Below are positions 1 to 11,257 of a stretch of DNA of 64,000 nt, piece by piece. The translations under genes were made by a program, and so were the position numbers. Source of the DNA: JAWWOL01 sp963797535 (GTDB lineage Bacteria > Actinomycetota > Actinomycetes > JAWWOL01); the NCBI GenBank assembly GCA_963797535.1, contig CAWCPQ010000001.1:1674001-1738000 (forward strand), read 5' to 3'. Within the stretch, counting starts at the first letter, position 1. Each line of letters opens with the position of its first letter. A model generated the notes under the pieces. The model was not told where the DNA came from and ran no database searches. It was given only the letters and a program-made list of their open reading frames with translations.

Positions 1-189
1 CTTCTCGAGCGTGCCGAAAGCCAGAAAGCCGCTGGTGCCCTTGATGGTGTGGATCGTCCGAAAGACGCTCCCCAGCAAGAGACGTGAGTCGGGCTCCTGC
101 TCCAGGGCGACGAGATCCTGGTCGAGCTGGTCCAGATTTTCGTGACTCTCGACGAGGAACTCATGGACGATCTCGTCCATCTCGTTCAC
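1..189 (-). CDS. cheA: Chemotaxis histidine kinase CheA, N-terminal fragment
   Basis: Only the first 63 residues lie in the window; the gene continues off the left edge. They form the start of an Hpt domain, with acidic helices, then FRTIHTIKGTSGFLAFGTLE. The histidine in HTIKG is the phospho-accepting residue of CheA-type kinases. In chemotaxis CheA passes phosphate to CheY and CheB in response to receptor arrays. The GTG at 189 follows GAGGAGG closely; an in-frame ATG at 180 is the alternative start. The gene is divergent from the FlgN-like gene to its right, which fits the edge of a flagellar/chemotaxis cluster. CheA is the natural reading of the Hpt motif, but another Hpt-bearing hybrid kinase cannot be excluded from so short a piece. 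Confidence 0.8.
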   Translation of the reverse strand, partial: MNEMDEIVHEFLVESHENLDQLDQDLVALEQEPDSRLLLGSVFRTIHTIKGTSGFLAFGTLEK

Positions 190-345
190 TGGGCCTCCTC
201 GGTCTCCTGACCGTCACTGCGACGGTCAGGACAGTTCGTGCCTCCCATCCATCGGCTGAATGCCGTTGCACCTGAGCGGCAAATTGGCTGCGGCGCTCAT
301 CTCCGCGTGCAACTGCCGATAGGACCGGCGGGAAGGACATCCTTG

Positions 346-777
346 ATGCACGATCTGGAACGGCTGGTCGAGCTGCTCGGCCAGGAGCGCAAGCTGCTCG
401 ACCTGCTGGTCTACCGGCTGGTCGGGCTCCGCGCGCTGCTGGTCTCCGGCGAGGGCCGCTACCTGGCGTGGGCCGCCGAAGAGGTGGACGACGCCACGGC
501 TGCTGTGCGCTCTGCCGAGCTGGAGCGGGCACTGCTGATCTCCCGGATCGCCGCCGAGCGCGGTCTTTCCGACGAGGCGCTCACGCTCGGTGTGCTGGTC
601 GACCTGGTCGATCCGCCGTGGCGAGCGTTGCTGGCCGACCACCGCTGCACGCTGCGGACCCTCGCCGGCCAGGTCGACGACCACGCCTCGGCCGTACGCC
701 GGTTGTCCCGTACGACCTCAGTGTCCCTCGCGGAGGTCCTCGACCGGCTCGAGCAGACCGAGCCGGCCGGCTCATGA
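346..777 (+). CDS. FlgN-like flagellar export chaperone
   Basis: This 143-residue, almost wholly helical protein begins HDLERLVELLGQERKLLDLL, the heptad pattern typical of FlgN-family chaperones. In flagellated bacteria FlgN binds the hook-filament junction proteins FlgK and FlgL before export. GGAAGG lies nine bases before the chosen ATG; longer in-frame extensions lack this. The stop overlaps the next gene's start (ATGA), so the two are probably translated together. The divergent CheA fragment supports a motility role. Family assignment rests on helical pattern, size and context rather than on a diagnostic residue. Confidence 0.55.
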   Translation: MHDLERLVELLGQERKLLDLLVYRLVGLRALLVSGEGRYLAWAAEEVDDATAAVRSAELERALLISRIAAERGLSDEALTLGVLVDLVDPPWRALLADHRCTLRTLAGQVDDHASAVRRLSRTTSVSLAEVLDRLEQTEPAGS

Positions 778-1247
778 GCATCGCGGCGCTGGAGGAACGT
801 GATGCCCGACTCGACCTGGCGCGTCAGCTGCTGATCAACGCCCGGAACCTCGTTCGGGACACGGTGGAGTGGCATCGCCCGCACGTCACCGGCCCGGCAG
901 CCGCGGTCGACCTGCACCGCATGGCCGAGCAGCTGGACGCGCTGGCGGAGCCTGCTCCGGTCGGTCGCGACAACGCCGCACTGGTGCGAGCAGCGGCGCT
1001 GATGTGCGCCGGCGAGGAGTGGGGACGACTCAGCGCCGTCCTGCCGACGCTGCGCCTGCGCGTGATCTCGGTCACCGCGGCACTGGGCGACACGGCGGTC
1101 CAGCTGCGCCGGGCTGCCAGACCAGAAGAGGAGGTGGAGACTGTCGACCAGGAGCTCAGGCTGATCGCGGCCAAGATGGGCGCCGACCACGCCTACGCGG
1201 CGGCCGACAGCGCCTTCCTGCCGTCCCTGCACGATTTCCTCGAGTAG
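774..1247 (+). CDS. Helical protein of unknown function coupled to the FlgN-like gene
   Basis: I do not recognise this 157-residue protein. It is soluble, has no signal peptide or membrane segment, and is predicted helical with many Ala, Leu and Arg residues. Its start overlaps the stop of the FlgN-like gene by four bases, so it probably belongs to the same flagellar or chemotaxis transcript. It might be a second export chaperone or filament-associated factor, but this rests on position alone. Confidence 0.6.
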   Translation: MSIAALEERDARLDLARQLLINARNLVRDTVEWHRPHVTGPAAAVDLHRMAEQLDALAEPAPVGRDNAALVRAAALMCAGEEWGRLSAVLPTLRLRVISVTAALGDTAVQLRRAARPEEEVETVDQELRLIAAKMGADHAYAAADSAFLPSLHDFLE

Positions 1248-1322
1248 CGGCAACCTTCAGCAGACTCCGACCGCTGTTAGATAGCAGTGGGTTCTACGCA
1301 GCTCCGCGTAGTTGGAGGTGGA

Positions 1323-1829
1323 GTGCACCAGCAGCCGCAGGGTTTCCACGAGTTCGTCCTGGCCCAGCGCTACTCGCTGCTGCGCACTGCCCGCATGCTC
1401 ACCGGTGACCAGTACACCGCTGAGGACCTGGTGCAGGCCTCGTTGGAGAGGGTGTGGCCGCGATGGGAGCGCATCGTCGCCGGTGGCGACCCCTACTCCT
1501 ACGTGCGCACCGTGATGGTCAACCTCTACACCGCGTGGTGGCGCCGGGCGTGGCGGGGCGAGCAGCCCACCATGCCGCTGCCCGACGTGGCCGTCGCCGA
1601 GGACGACTACGCGGCGACCGACCTGCGCGACGCGTTCAGCCGGTTGCTCGACACCCTCTCGCCGCGGCAACGGGCCGTCCTGGTGCTGCGCTTCCACGAG
1701 GACCTGACCGAGGTCGCTGCGGCTCGCACCCTCGGTTGCTCCGTCGGCACGATCAAGAGTCAGACCGCCAAGGCTCTGGTCAAGCTGCGCTCACTCGAGG
1801 ACCCTCGGCTCGCGGTGGGTGACCGATGA
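1323..1829 (+). CDS. SigE-family RNA polymerase sigma factor
   Basis: A 168-residue ECF-type sigma factor. Region 2 shows the AEDLVQASLERVWPRWERI pattern used for core binding and -10 recognition. Region 4 (LSPRQRAVLVLRFHEDLT, then a helix-turn-helix ending GTIKSQTAKALVKLR) recognises the -35 element. This matches the actinobacterial SigE-like group. The GTG at 1323 has GGAGG five bases upstream; a start at 1287 would add 12 unconserved residues. The stop overlaps the start of a small membrane protein, the usual place of a regulatory partner. Confidence 0.85.
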   Translation: MHQQPQGFHEFVLAQRYSLLRTARMLTGDQYTAEDLVQASLERVWPRWERIVAGGDPYSYVRTVMVNLYTAWWRRAWRGEQPTMPLPDVAVAEDDYAATDLRDAFSRLLDTLSPRQRAVLVLRFHEDLTEVAAARTLGCSVGTIKSQTAKALVKLRSLEDPRLAVGDR

Positions 1830-2233
1830 GCGAGGACCTGCTCCGGATCGTCGCTGCCGAGATGAGGCAGGCGAGCGCTCGGACCGCCGACTGCCCCCAC
1901 TTGATCCACCGGGTCGCCGTCGGGGTCGAGCGCCGTCGCACCCGTCAGCGCAGATTCGCTGTACTGCTCGTGGCTGCCGCCGTCGCGGTCACAGTTCCCT
2001 TGGTACGAACGGGTTCCGCCGGCGGCGACGGCCATGAGGTCCTCGCCGGTGGTCAGCCCGAGCAGGCCTGTGCCAGCGTCACCAGCTCGGCTGTCTGCAA
2101 CCGGCTGCTTTCCCAGCGGGCACAGCTGGCACTGACCCGAGCCAACCCGCCGACGATCGTCACCGCGTCTGCCCGCGACGTCCGCTCCGCACCCTCGTCG
2201 GCCTGCCACCACCGGCCGACCTGTCCCGTCTAG
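1826..2233 (+). CDS. Small single-pass membrane protein, likely sigma-factor partner
   Basis: This 135-residue protein has a basic cytoplasmic N-terminus (about 1-42), one membrane segment (about 43-60, rich in Ala and Val) and an outer tail with several cysteines. It starts within the stop of the SigE-type sigma gene (ATGA overlap). Genes in this place often encode membrane partners or anti-sigma proteins, but no zinc-binding anti-sigma motif is visible. The role is inferred from coupling only. The C-terminus is Cys/His-rich and compositionally odd. Confidence 0.6.
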   Translation: MSEDLLRIVAAEMRQASARTADCPHLIHRVAVGVERRRTRQRRFAVLLVAAAVAVTVPLVRTGSAGGDGHEVLAGGQPEQACASVTSSAVCNRLLSQRAQLALTRANPPTIVTASARDVRSAPSSACHHRPTCPV

Positions 2234-2340
2234 CCCTCCCCCGTCACCTCGCTCGTCCTCTTCCCACAACCACCACCCCTTCGTGGCTGGTTGACGCCTG
2301 CCTCCGGCCGACCCGGCCGGACCTTTCCGAAGGTTCTCCC

Positions 2341-4170
2341 ATGACTCGACGGCCCGCCTCGGCGGCACTAGTGGTCCTGATCCTGTCGCTGGTCATCGCC
2401 GGCTGCAGCGGCTCCAGCAGCAACAGCGCGGCACCGACGTCCAACACATCGACCGGGACCGGATCGACCGCGACGTCGAAGGACGACAGCCCGGCGCACG
2501 ACATCGTGGCGTGCACCAGCTCCCCCAGCACCTGCAACAGCGGCGCCGTCACGGGCAAGAGGACCGGCACGTTCACGTACACGATCGAGAAGGACATCTC
2601 CAACTGGAACCTGCTGACCAGCGCCGGTTCCACGTTCGACACCCAGGAGGCGCTCGACTCGGTCTACCCGAACGCCTTCCAGCCGAGTCCGGACCTGACC
2701 TACCAGCTGATGACCGACTACTTCACGTCGGCCGCCGTGACCTCGACCACCCCGCAGACGGTCGTCTACACCTTCAACCCGAAAGCGGTCTGGAGCGACG
2801 GCGTCCCGATGACCGCCGACGACCTCATCCTGACCTGGCGCCTGCAGAGCACGGCTGCCTGCGGCGGGCCCACCTCGTCGGCCGCCTCGGCTCCGACGTA
2901 CTGCGACCCGGCCACCACCTCCGGCTACGACAACATCAAGTCGATCACCTCCTCCGACAACGGCCGGACGGCGACGGTGGTGTTCTCCACGCCGTACACC
3001 GACTGGAAGAGCCTGTTCGGGCCGATCCTGCCGTTCCACATCGCGAAGGCGAACGGTGGCACTGAGACGAAGGCCGAGCTGTCGGCGGCGACGGCGTACT
3101 TCAGCAAGACCGTGCCTACCTGGTCAGGTGGCCCGTACATCGTCAGCAAGTTCCAGCCCAACACCGCCGTCACCGAGGTGCCCAACCCGCGGTGGTTCGG
3201 TGCGGCCGGTCCCGGCTTCGCCACCCTGGTCTTCCGGATCATCACCGACTCCACCCAGGAGGTGCCGGCGCTGAAGAACGGCGAGGTCAACGCGATCTAT
3301 CCGCAGCCGGAGGTCGACCTGGTCTCGTCGGTCAAGAGCCTGCACGGTGTGACCTACCACATCGGTGCCGGCCTGGTCTGGGAGCACTTCGACTTCAACC
3401 TGCACAACAAGGCGCTGCAGGACAAGACAGTCCGGCTGGCGATGTTCACCGCACTGGACCGGGCCGCCTTGATCAAGCGGACCGTCGGCCAGTTCGACCC
3501 CGGAGTCAAGACGGTGGACAACCACATGTTCGTCCCCGGTCAGGACGGCTACGTCAACAACACCCCCTCCGGCTTGGGTACGGGCGACGTAGCAGCCGCC
3601 ACGTCGCTGCTGACCGGAGCCGGCTACAAGATCCGTGACGGGAAGCTGATCGAGCCGGACGGCACGCCGTTCCCCGTGCTGACCGCCCGTTATGCCGTCG
3701 GCAACGGGATCCGCCAGGACGAGCTCGCCGAGTTCGCTCGCAACGTCAAGAAGATCGGGATCACGATGAACGTGATGTCGACCGACAACCTCGGAGCGAC
3801 CCTGACCCACGCCGGCGGCAAGGACTACGACGTGGTGGTGTTCGCTTGGACGGCCACTCCCGCTGTCTACCAGGGCGCCGAGCAGCTCTGGCTCGGCGCG
3901 AGCGGCAGCAACTTCGGCGGCTACCACAACCCCGCCGTGGATGCCCTGCTGAACAAGGCCGTAGCCGAGACCAGCACCACGGTCGCCGCCGCCGACGTCA
4001 ACGCTGCCGACAAGTTGCTGTCGGCGGACGCCTACGTGATGCCGCTGTACCAGAAGCCGACCTTCCTGGCCTACACCAACGGAACGGTCAACATCAGGGA
4101 CAACGCCACCAGCGTCGGTCCGCCGTACAACGTCGCCGAGTGGGGTTTCGGCACGCCGACCGCAAAATAG
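2341..4170 (+). CDS. ABC transporter substrate-binding lipoprotein, oligopeptide type
   Basis: A 609-residue family 5 extracellular solute-binding protein of the OppA/DppA kind. A lipoprotein signal ends at VIAGC, so Cys22 is the predicted lipidated residue. A Ser/Thr-rich linker follows. The body has the family look, with VYTFNPKAVWSDGVPMTADD (the conserved WSDG-P-TADD region) near residue 145. It would bind a peptide or similar ligand outside the cell and hand it to an ABC permease. No permease or ATPase gene adjoins it, so it is an orphan binding protein. A strong terminator-like hairpin follows the gene. Confidence 0.88.
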   Translation: MTRRPASAALVVLILSLVIAGCSGSSSNSAAPTSNTSTGTGSTATSKDDSPAHDIVACTSSPSTCNSGAVTGKRTGTFTYTIEKDISNWNLLTSAGSTFDTQEALDSVYPNAFQPSPDLTYQLMTDYFTSAAVTSTTPQTVVYTFNPKAVWSDGVPMTADDLILTWRLQSTAACGGPTSSAASAPTYCDPATTSGYDNIKSITSSDNGRTATVVFSTPYTDWKSLFGPILPFHIAKANGGTETKAELSAATAYFSKTVPTWSGGPYIVSKFQPNTAVTEVPNPRWFGAAGPGFATLVFRIITDSTQEVPALKNGEVNAIYPQPEVDLVSSVKSLHGVTYHIGAGLVWEHFDFNLHNKALQDKTVRLAMFTALDRAALIKRTVGQFDPGVKTVDNHMFVPGQDGYVNNTPSGLGTGDVAAATSLLTGAGYKIRDGKLIEPDGTPFPVLTARYAVGNGIRQDELAEFARNVKKIGITMNVMSTDNLGATLTHAGGKDYDVVVFAWTATPAVYQGAEQLWLGASGSNFGGYHNPAVDALLNKAVAETSTTVAAADVNAADKLLSADAYVMPLYQKPTFLAYTNGTVNIRDNATSVGPPYNVAEWGFGTPTAK

Positions 4171-4210
4171 CTCCGGGGACCGGATCGAGGCTCGGGGATC
4201 GATCAGGGGA

Positions 4211-4252
4211 CGGACGGGGACCGGACGCCGCAGGGTGTCCGGTTCCCGTCCG
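4211..4252. terminator. Bidirectional terminator between the binding protein and kdpD
   Basis: CGGACGGGGACCGGAC (4211-4226) pairs with 4237-4252 to give a 16-bp stem with one G-T wobble and a 10-base loop. It lies between two convergent genes (stops at 4170 and 4270), so it could end transcription from both sides. There is no long T tract, as is usual for actinobacterial hairpins. Confidence 0.7.
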
Positions 4253-4269
4253 GGTTGTCGCACGGCCGC

Positions 4270-6753
4270 TCAGCCGGCGACCGGCAGGGACAGCACGACC
4301 GTGAGGCCACCACCGGGGGTGTCCTCCGCCTCGAGGGCGCCACCCTGCGCCTCCGCCAGGCCGCGAGCGACGGCCAGGCCGAGGCCGACGCCCGTACCCC
4401 TCGGAACGTCGTCGAGCCGTTGGAACGGCTGAAAGCTGCGCTCCTTGGTCGCGTCGTCCAGCCCCGGCCCGCGGTCGGCCACCCGGATCTCCATCCGGTC
4501 GCCGAGGCAGCTCGCCCCGATCACTACCTCTGACGGAGCCGCGTACGCCAGGGCGTTGGCCAGGACCAGGGCGAGGATGCGCTCAGTGAGCGCCGAGTCG
4601 GCACGTACGAGCGGAAGCTGTTCCCGAAGGTCGACCCGGATCCGATCGACGTCGGAACCGTGGCCGAGCGAGGCGACGGCGCTCGCGACGACCGCGTCGA
4701 TCCGCAGGGCCGCGGGCACCGGGGTCACCGTGCCGGTCGCGAGACGGCTCATGTCCAGCAGGTTGCCGACGAGCCCGGTCAGCCGGTCGGCAGCGCCCTG
4801 GACCCCGAGCAGCAGCTCGCGGCGGTCACCAGCCGACAGCGCCAGATCCTCTGCCAACAACGTTGACGCGCTCGCTTTGATCGTCGCCAGCGGTGTCCGC
4901 AGGTCGTGACCGACGGCAGACAGGAGCGCGGTCCGCACCCGGTCACCGGCTTCGGCCGTACGAGCGGCATCGGCCTCGGCCTGCAGCTGCTCGGTTCGGC
5001 GGACCGCCCCGACGTGCCCGGCGAATGCACGCAGCAGCCGTACGTCCGAGCCCGACAGCGAACGGCCGACGACGAGGAGCCTGCCAGCCTCACCGGACGG
5101 TTCCTCCGTTCGTTGACCCTCGAGAGCCGGAGGATCGCCGGCCACGTCGCACCAGTTGCCGTCGCTATCCCGTTCCTGCAAGGTCACGGAGGCAGCACCG
5201 AAAACCTGCCGGGCCCGCTCCAGGAGCGCGGACAGGGGCTCCGGGGATGTCAGCGCGGTCACGGCGAGCGAGCTGAGGATCTCAGCCTCGGCCGAGCTCC
5301 GTGCCGACTGCTCCGCCCTGGTCGCGGCGAGATCAACGACGGTGCTCACGGACACGGCAACGACGACGAACACCACGATGGCGAGCGCGTTGTTACGGTC
5401 GGCGATGGTGAACGAGTGCACCGGCGGCGTGAAGTAGTAGTTCAGCACCACCCCGGACGCCACGGCCGCGAGGACCGCCGGCCGCAGACCGCCGACCAGG
5501 GCGACACCGACCACCAGTACGAGGTAGATCAGGTCGAGCGAGGCAAGCGTCAGTCCGTGCCGGAAGCCGACGAGCAACCAGGTCAGAGCGACCAGCCCAA
5601 CCACCGCCAACGCCGCTGCGACCAGCTCACGTTGCCGCGAAAGGCCTCTGTGCAACCTCGGCGGCCGACCACGCGAGGCGTAAGCGTGCGTGACGATGTG
5701 CACATCGATCGGGCCGGACCGGTCGACGATGCCCGCGGCCGTGCCGAGGCCGCCGAGGACGCGTTGCAGCCAGGTGCGCCGGCTGGCTCCGATGACCAGC
5801 TGGGTGGCGTTCTCCGCCTTGGCGAACGCGAGCACCGTCGCGGAAGGATCGTCTCCGGCGAGGACCGTGTAGCGACCACCGAACGCCTCGACCAGCGCCT
5901 GCTGCGCCGGCAGGTCGCCGGTCGCCGCGCCCGACAGCCCGTCCGTCCTCGCCACGTGCACCGCCAGCAGCTCGGCGCCTCCCCTGGCGGAAATCCGTGC
6001 GGCCCGCCGGATCAGCTGCTCGCCCTCGGGCCCGCCGCCCAACGCCACGACGACGCGTTCCCTTGTCTCCCAGGCAGTCTCGATATGGTGCTCGACGCGG
6101 TAGCGCCGCAGCCCCTCCTCCACACTGTCCGCCAGCCAGAGCAGCGCCAGCTCACGCAGCGCGGTCAGGTTGCCCACCCGGAAGTACTGTGCCAGCGCGG
6201 CGTCGACCTTGTCCGGCGCGTAGACGTTGCCGTGCGCGAGTCGTCGCCGAAGCGCTTCTGCCGTCATGTCGACCAGCTCGACCTGAGCTGCCGCCCTTAC
6301 GACGGCGTCGGGCACCGTCTCGCGTTGCGGCACTCCGGTGATCCGCTCCACGACGTCGTTGACCGACTCCAGGTGCTGGATGTTGACCGTGGTGATGACG
6401 TTGATGCCGGCATTGAGGAGCGCAACCACGTCCTGCCAGCGCTTCTCGTTCGTCCCGCCAGGGATGTTCGTGTGCGCGAGCTCGTCGACCAGGACCAGCT
6501 GGGGATGTCTGGCGACGATCGCCTGGACGTCCATCTCCTCGAAAGTGGTGCCCCGGTAGGACACTTGCTTGCGCGGAACCACCTCGAGTCCCTCGGCTGC
6601 GGCGGCGGTCTGAGCCCTGCCGTGTGTCTCCAACAGCCCGATGACGACGTCGCTGCCCCGACCGGCCCGCCGCTGTCCCTCGCCGAGCATGCGGAACGTC
6701 TTGCCCACTCCCGGAGCCGCCCCGAGGTAGACGCGCAGCTCGCCGCGGGACAT
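4270..6753 (-). CDS. kdpD: Osmosensitive K+ sensor kinase KdpD, full length
   Basis: An 827-residue KdpD with all expected parts. An N-terminal KdpD domain carries the Walker-like GAAPGVGKTFRML near residue 11. A universal-stress-protein-like domain lies at about 245-370. Four membrane segments of the DUF4118 type follow at about 380-480. Then come a GAF-like stretch, a HisKA domain with His616 in AVGHDLRTPL, and an ATPase domain with DRGPGL and GTGVGLGLAVA. It senses low K+ or turgor and phosphorylates KdpE. It starts two bases after kdpC, so it is the last gene of the kdp operon. No kdpE follows; the KdpE-type regulator lies 9 kb away beside a second, shorter kinase. Confidence 0.95.
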   Translation of the reverse strand: MSRGELRVYLGAAPGVGKTFRMLGEGQRRAGRGSDVVIGLLETHGRAQTAAAAEGLEVVPRKQVSYRGTTFEEMDVQAIVARHPQLVLVDELAHTNIPGGTNEKRWQDVVALLNAGINVITTVNIQHLESVNDVVERITGVPQRETVPDAVVRAAAQVELVDMTAEALRRRLAHGNVYAPDKVDAALAQYFRVGNLTALRELALLWLADSVEEGLRRYRVEHHIETAWETRERVVVALGGGPEGEQLIRRAARISARGGAELLAVHVARTDGLSGAATGDLPAQQALVEAFGGRYTVLAGDDPSATVLAFAKAENATQLVIGASRRTWLQRVLGGLGTAAGIVDRSGPIDVHIVTHAYASRGRPPRLHRGLSRQRELVAAALAVVGLVALTWLLVGFRHGLTLASLDLIYLVLVVGVALVGGLRPAVLAAVASGVVLNYYFTPPVHSFTIADRNNALAIVVFVVVAVSVSTVVDLAATRAEQSARSSAEAEILSSLAVTALTSPEPLSALLERARQVFGAASVTLQERDSDGNWCDVAGDPPALEGQRTEEPSGEAGRLLVVGRSLSGSDVRLLRAFAGHVGAVRRTEQLQAEADAARTAEAGDRVRTALLSAVGHDLRTPLATIKASASTLLAEDLALSAGDRRELLLGVQGAADRLTGLVGNLLDMSRLATGTVTPVPAALRIDAVVASAVASLGHGSDVDRIRVDLREQLPLVRADSALTERILALVLANALAYAAPSEVVIGASCLGDRMEIRVADRGPGLDDATKERSFQPFQRLDDVPRGTGVGLGLAVARGLAEAQGGALEAEDTPGGGLTVVLSLPVAG

Positions 6754-6755
6754 GG

Positions 6756-7354
6756 CTAGACCTTGTCCAGCGCGAGGTTGAGCTCCAGCACGTTGACCCG
6801 CGGTTCGCCGAGGAAGCCGAGAGTCCTTTGCTGCACGTGCTTTCGGACCAGCTCCCGTACGACGGCGGGCTGCAGGTGACGAGCTGCGGCAACCCGGGTG
6901 ACCTGCTCGTAGGCGTAGGCCGGGCTGATGTCCGGGTCGAGCCCGGAGCCAGAGGCCGTCACCGCGTCCGCCGGGACGCTCGCGGGGGCGACGCCGTCCG
7001 CCTTGGCGATCGCGGTCCGCCGGTCGTTGATGGCCTTGACCAGATCAGGGTTGTTCGGCCCCAGGTTGGACGCACCGGTGCTGGTCGGGTCGTAGCCGTC
7101 CTTGCCCGCGGCCGACGGCCGAGGCTGGAAGTACTCCGCGAGCGGATTGCCCTTGGCGTCATTGAAGTTCTGTCCGAGCAGACTCGATCCGACGACTCCG
7201 TGCCGGCTGCTCACCAGTGAACCGTCTGCCTGGTCCGGTCGCAACAGCTGCGCCAGCCCGGTGGCGACCAGCGGGTAGCCCAGGCCGAGGACCACGGTCA
7301 GGACGAGCAGCATGCGCAAGGCTGCGAGATAGGGGCGAACGGCGTTCATGGGGG

Positions 7355-7358
<4 letters not shown>
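6756..7358 (-). CDS. kdpC: K+-transporting ATPase subunit KdpC
   Basis: A 200-residue KdpC of normal size. One N-terminal membrane helix (about 12-35) is followed by an outer domain with the family motifs GSSLLGQNF, YFQPRPSA and SGSGLDPDISP. KdpC stabilises the KdpA-KdpB complex. It overlaps the end of kdpB by four bases and is two bases from kdpD. Confidence 0.96.
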
Positions 7359-9403
<2,045 letters not shown>

Positions 9404-9405
9404 GC

Positions 9406-11067
9406 TCAGTGCACGCCTTCTGCGAGCGGGCCGAGTGCGATGGCCGGGAAGTAGGTGAGAGCCACGACGATGACGATCACGCCGATGACGAGGCCGACAA
9501 ACTGCGGCCGGTGGGTCGGCAGCGTGCCGGCCGTCACGGGCACGGGTGCCTGCCTGGCCAGCGATCCGGCCAGTGCCAGGACGAAGATGATGGGCAGGAA
9601 CCGGGCCAGCAGCATCACGATGCCGAGTGCCGTGTTGTACCAGACCGTGTTGACGCCGATGCCGGCGAACGCGGAGCCGTTGTTGTTGGCCGCCGAGGTG
9701 AACGCATACAGCACCTCCGACAGGCCGTGCGGGCCTGCATTGAGCATGGCCGCTCTTTCACCGGGCAAGGCCATCGCCAACCCCGTACCGACGAGCACAC
9801 AGGCTGGTGTTGCGAGGATGTAGAGGCTCGCCAGCTTGATTTCCCTGGCCTGGATCTTCTTTCCGAGATACTCCGGCGTGCGTCCCACCATGAGCCCGGC
9901 GACGAACACCGAGACGATCGCGATGACGAGGATCCCGTACAGCCCCGAGCCCACGCCGCCGGGAGCGATCTCTCCGGTCATCATGTCCGCGATCGTGAGA
10001 CCGCCGCCGAGCGGCGTGTAGCTGTCGTGGAAGGAGTTGACAGCCCCGGTCGAGGTCAGCGTCGTGGAGCTGGCGAAAAGTGCGCTGGCGGGCACTCCGT
10101 TGCGCACCTCCTTGCCCTCCATCGCCGCGTGCGCCGCCATCGGCGCTGCCCCCTGGTGGGCCAGCTCGAAGTGGGTGATCCCGACGGTGCTGGCGATCCA
10201 GATCACGGCCATCACCGCGACGATGGCGTAGCCCTGACGGTTGTCCTTGACCAGCTTGCCGAACGTGCGCGGCAGGCTGAACGGAATCAGCAGCAGGAAG
10301 AAGATCTCCAACCAGTTCGTGAACGGGTTCGGGTTCTCGAACGGGTGGGCGGAGTTGGCGTTGTAGAAGCCACCGCCGTTGGTCCCGAGCTCCTTGATGG
10401 CCTCCTGGCTCGCTACCGGACCGCCGGTGATGGCCTGGTGCGCGCCGGCCAGGGTGTTCACCGTGTGCGGGTCGTGCAGGTTCTGCACCACGCCGGCGCA
10501 GACGAGCACGACGGTGCCGATGGCCGCCAACGGCAGCAGGACTCGGACGTTGATCCGTACGAGGTCGACCCAGAAGTTGCCGATCCGCTCGGTACGGGAC
10601 CGGGTGAACCCACGCACGAGGGCTACGGCGACGGCCACACCAACTGCGGCGGAGGCAAAGTTCTGCACCGCCAGGCCGGCCATCTGGACGAGGTGACCCA
10701 TCGTCGACTCGCCGGAGTAGGACTGCCAGTTGGTGTTGGTGACGAACGAGGCCGCCGTGTTCCACGCCTGGTCGGCCTTGACCCCCGGGAACCCGAGGGC
10801 CAGCGGGAGGTGCCCCTGGACGCGCTGGAACGCGTACAGGAAGAGCACCGAGACGGCGGAGAAGGCGAGAACGCCGCGCAGGTAGGCCCGCCAGGTCTGG
10901 TCGGCGTCCGGGTCCACCCCGACCAGACGGTAGGCGAGCTTCTCGATCCGGAGGTGTTTCCCGCTCGAAAGCGACCGAGCCATGTAGTCACCCAGCGGGC
11001 GGTAGCACACCGCCAGCGCGGCCACCAGGGCAAGCGCTTGGAGGAATCCTGCCATGCCGTCGCTCAT
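9406..11067 (-). CDS. kdpA: K+-transporting ATPase subunit KdpA
   Basis: A 553-residue polytopic membrane protein related to K+ channels. The filter-region repeats are visible: TNTNWQSYSGE, GTNGGGFYNANSAHPFENP and ANNNGSAFAG. KdpA binds and conducts K+ in the high-affinity Kdp pump. Its ATG shares a base with the stop of kdpF (TGATG), so translation is coupled. Confidence 0.97.
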   Translation of the reverse strand: MSDGMAGFLQALALVAALAVCYRPLGDYMARSLSSGKHLRIEKLAYRLVGVDPDADQTWRAYLRGVLAFSAVSVLFLYAFQRVQGHLPLALGFPGVKADQAWNTAASFVTNTNWQSYSGESTMGHLVQMAGLAVQNFASAAVGVAVAVALVRGFTRSRTERIGNFWVDLVRINVRVLLPLAAIGTVVLVCAGVVQNLHDPHTVNTLAGAHQAITGGPVASQEAIKELGTNGGGFYNANSAHPFENPNPFTNWLEIFFLLLIPFSLPRTFGKLVKDNRQGYAIVAVMAVIWIASTVGITHFELAHQGAAPMAAHAAMEGKEVRNGVPASALFASSTTLTSTGAVNSFHDSYTPLGGGLTIADMMTGEIAPGGVGSGLYGILVIAIVSVFVAGLMVGRTPEYLGKKIQAREIKLASLYILATPACVLVGTGLAMALPGERAAMLNAGPHGLSEVLYAFTSAANNNGSAFAGIGVNTVWYNTALGIVMLLARFLPIIFVLALAGSLARQAPVPVTAGTLPTHRPQFVGLVIGVIVIVVALTYFPAIALGPLAEGVH

Positions 11068-11156
11068 CAGAACCGCTCGGGGAACAGCAGGGCCACGACA
11101 AGGTAGCCGACCAGCGCGACGGACAGGACGAGGGCCAGCACATCCTGGACGCTCAC
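11067..11156 (-). CDS. kdpF: K+-transporting ATPase small subunit KdpF
   Basis: A 29-residue single-span peptide beginning VSVQDVLALVLSVALVGYL and ending in the family signature ALLFPERF. KdpF stabilises the KdpFABC complex in the membrane. The GTG start overlaps the stop of the upstream 27-residue gene (GTGA), and its own stop overlaps the kdpA start. Size, sequence and place all fit. Confidence 0.93.
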   Translation of the reverse strand: MSVQDVLALVLSVALVGYLVVALLFPERF

Positions 11157-11236
11157 AGCCGCTCGACCCCCTTGGCCACCAGCCCGAGCAGACCGAAGAC
11201 GACCACGGTCAGCAGGACGAACACGAAAGTTTCCAT
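11153..11236 (-). CDS. 27-residue membrane peptide at the head of the kdp operon
   Basis: An ATG at 11236 opens a 27-residue frame starting METFVFVLLTVVVFGLLGL and ending AKGVERL: one membrane helix with a basic tail. Its TGA overlaps the GTG of kdpF. The tight coupling and helix-plus-charged-tail design mirror KdpF, so I read it as a real gene and a candidate extra small subunit or regulator of the Kdp pump. I recall similar short frames before kdpF in other actinobacteria but cannot check this here. Confidence 0.75.
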   Translation of the reverse strand: METFVFVLLTVVVFGLLGLVAKGVERL

Positions 11237-11257
11237 GCCGCCACAACAGCGCCGGTT

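Noticed and set aside
4906..6759. Plus-strand open frame of 617 codons opposite kdpD
   Set aside because: It is an antisense shadow of kdpD; its product is Arg/Asp/Gln-rich and resembles no protein, while the opposite strand encodes every KdpD motif.
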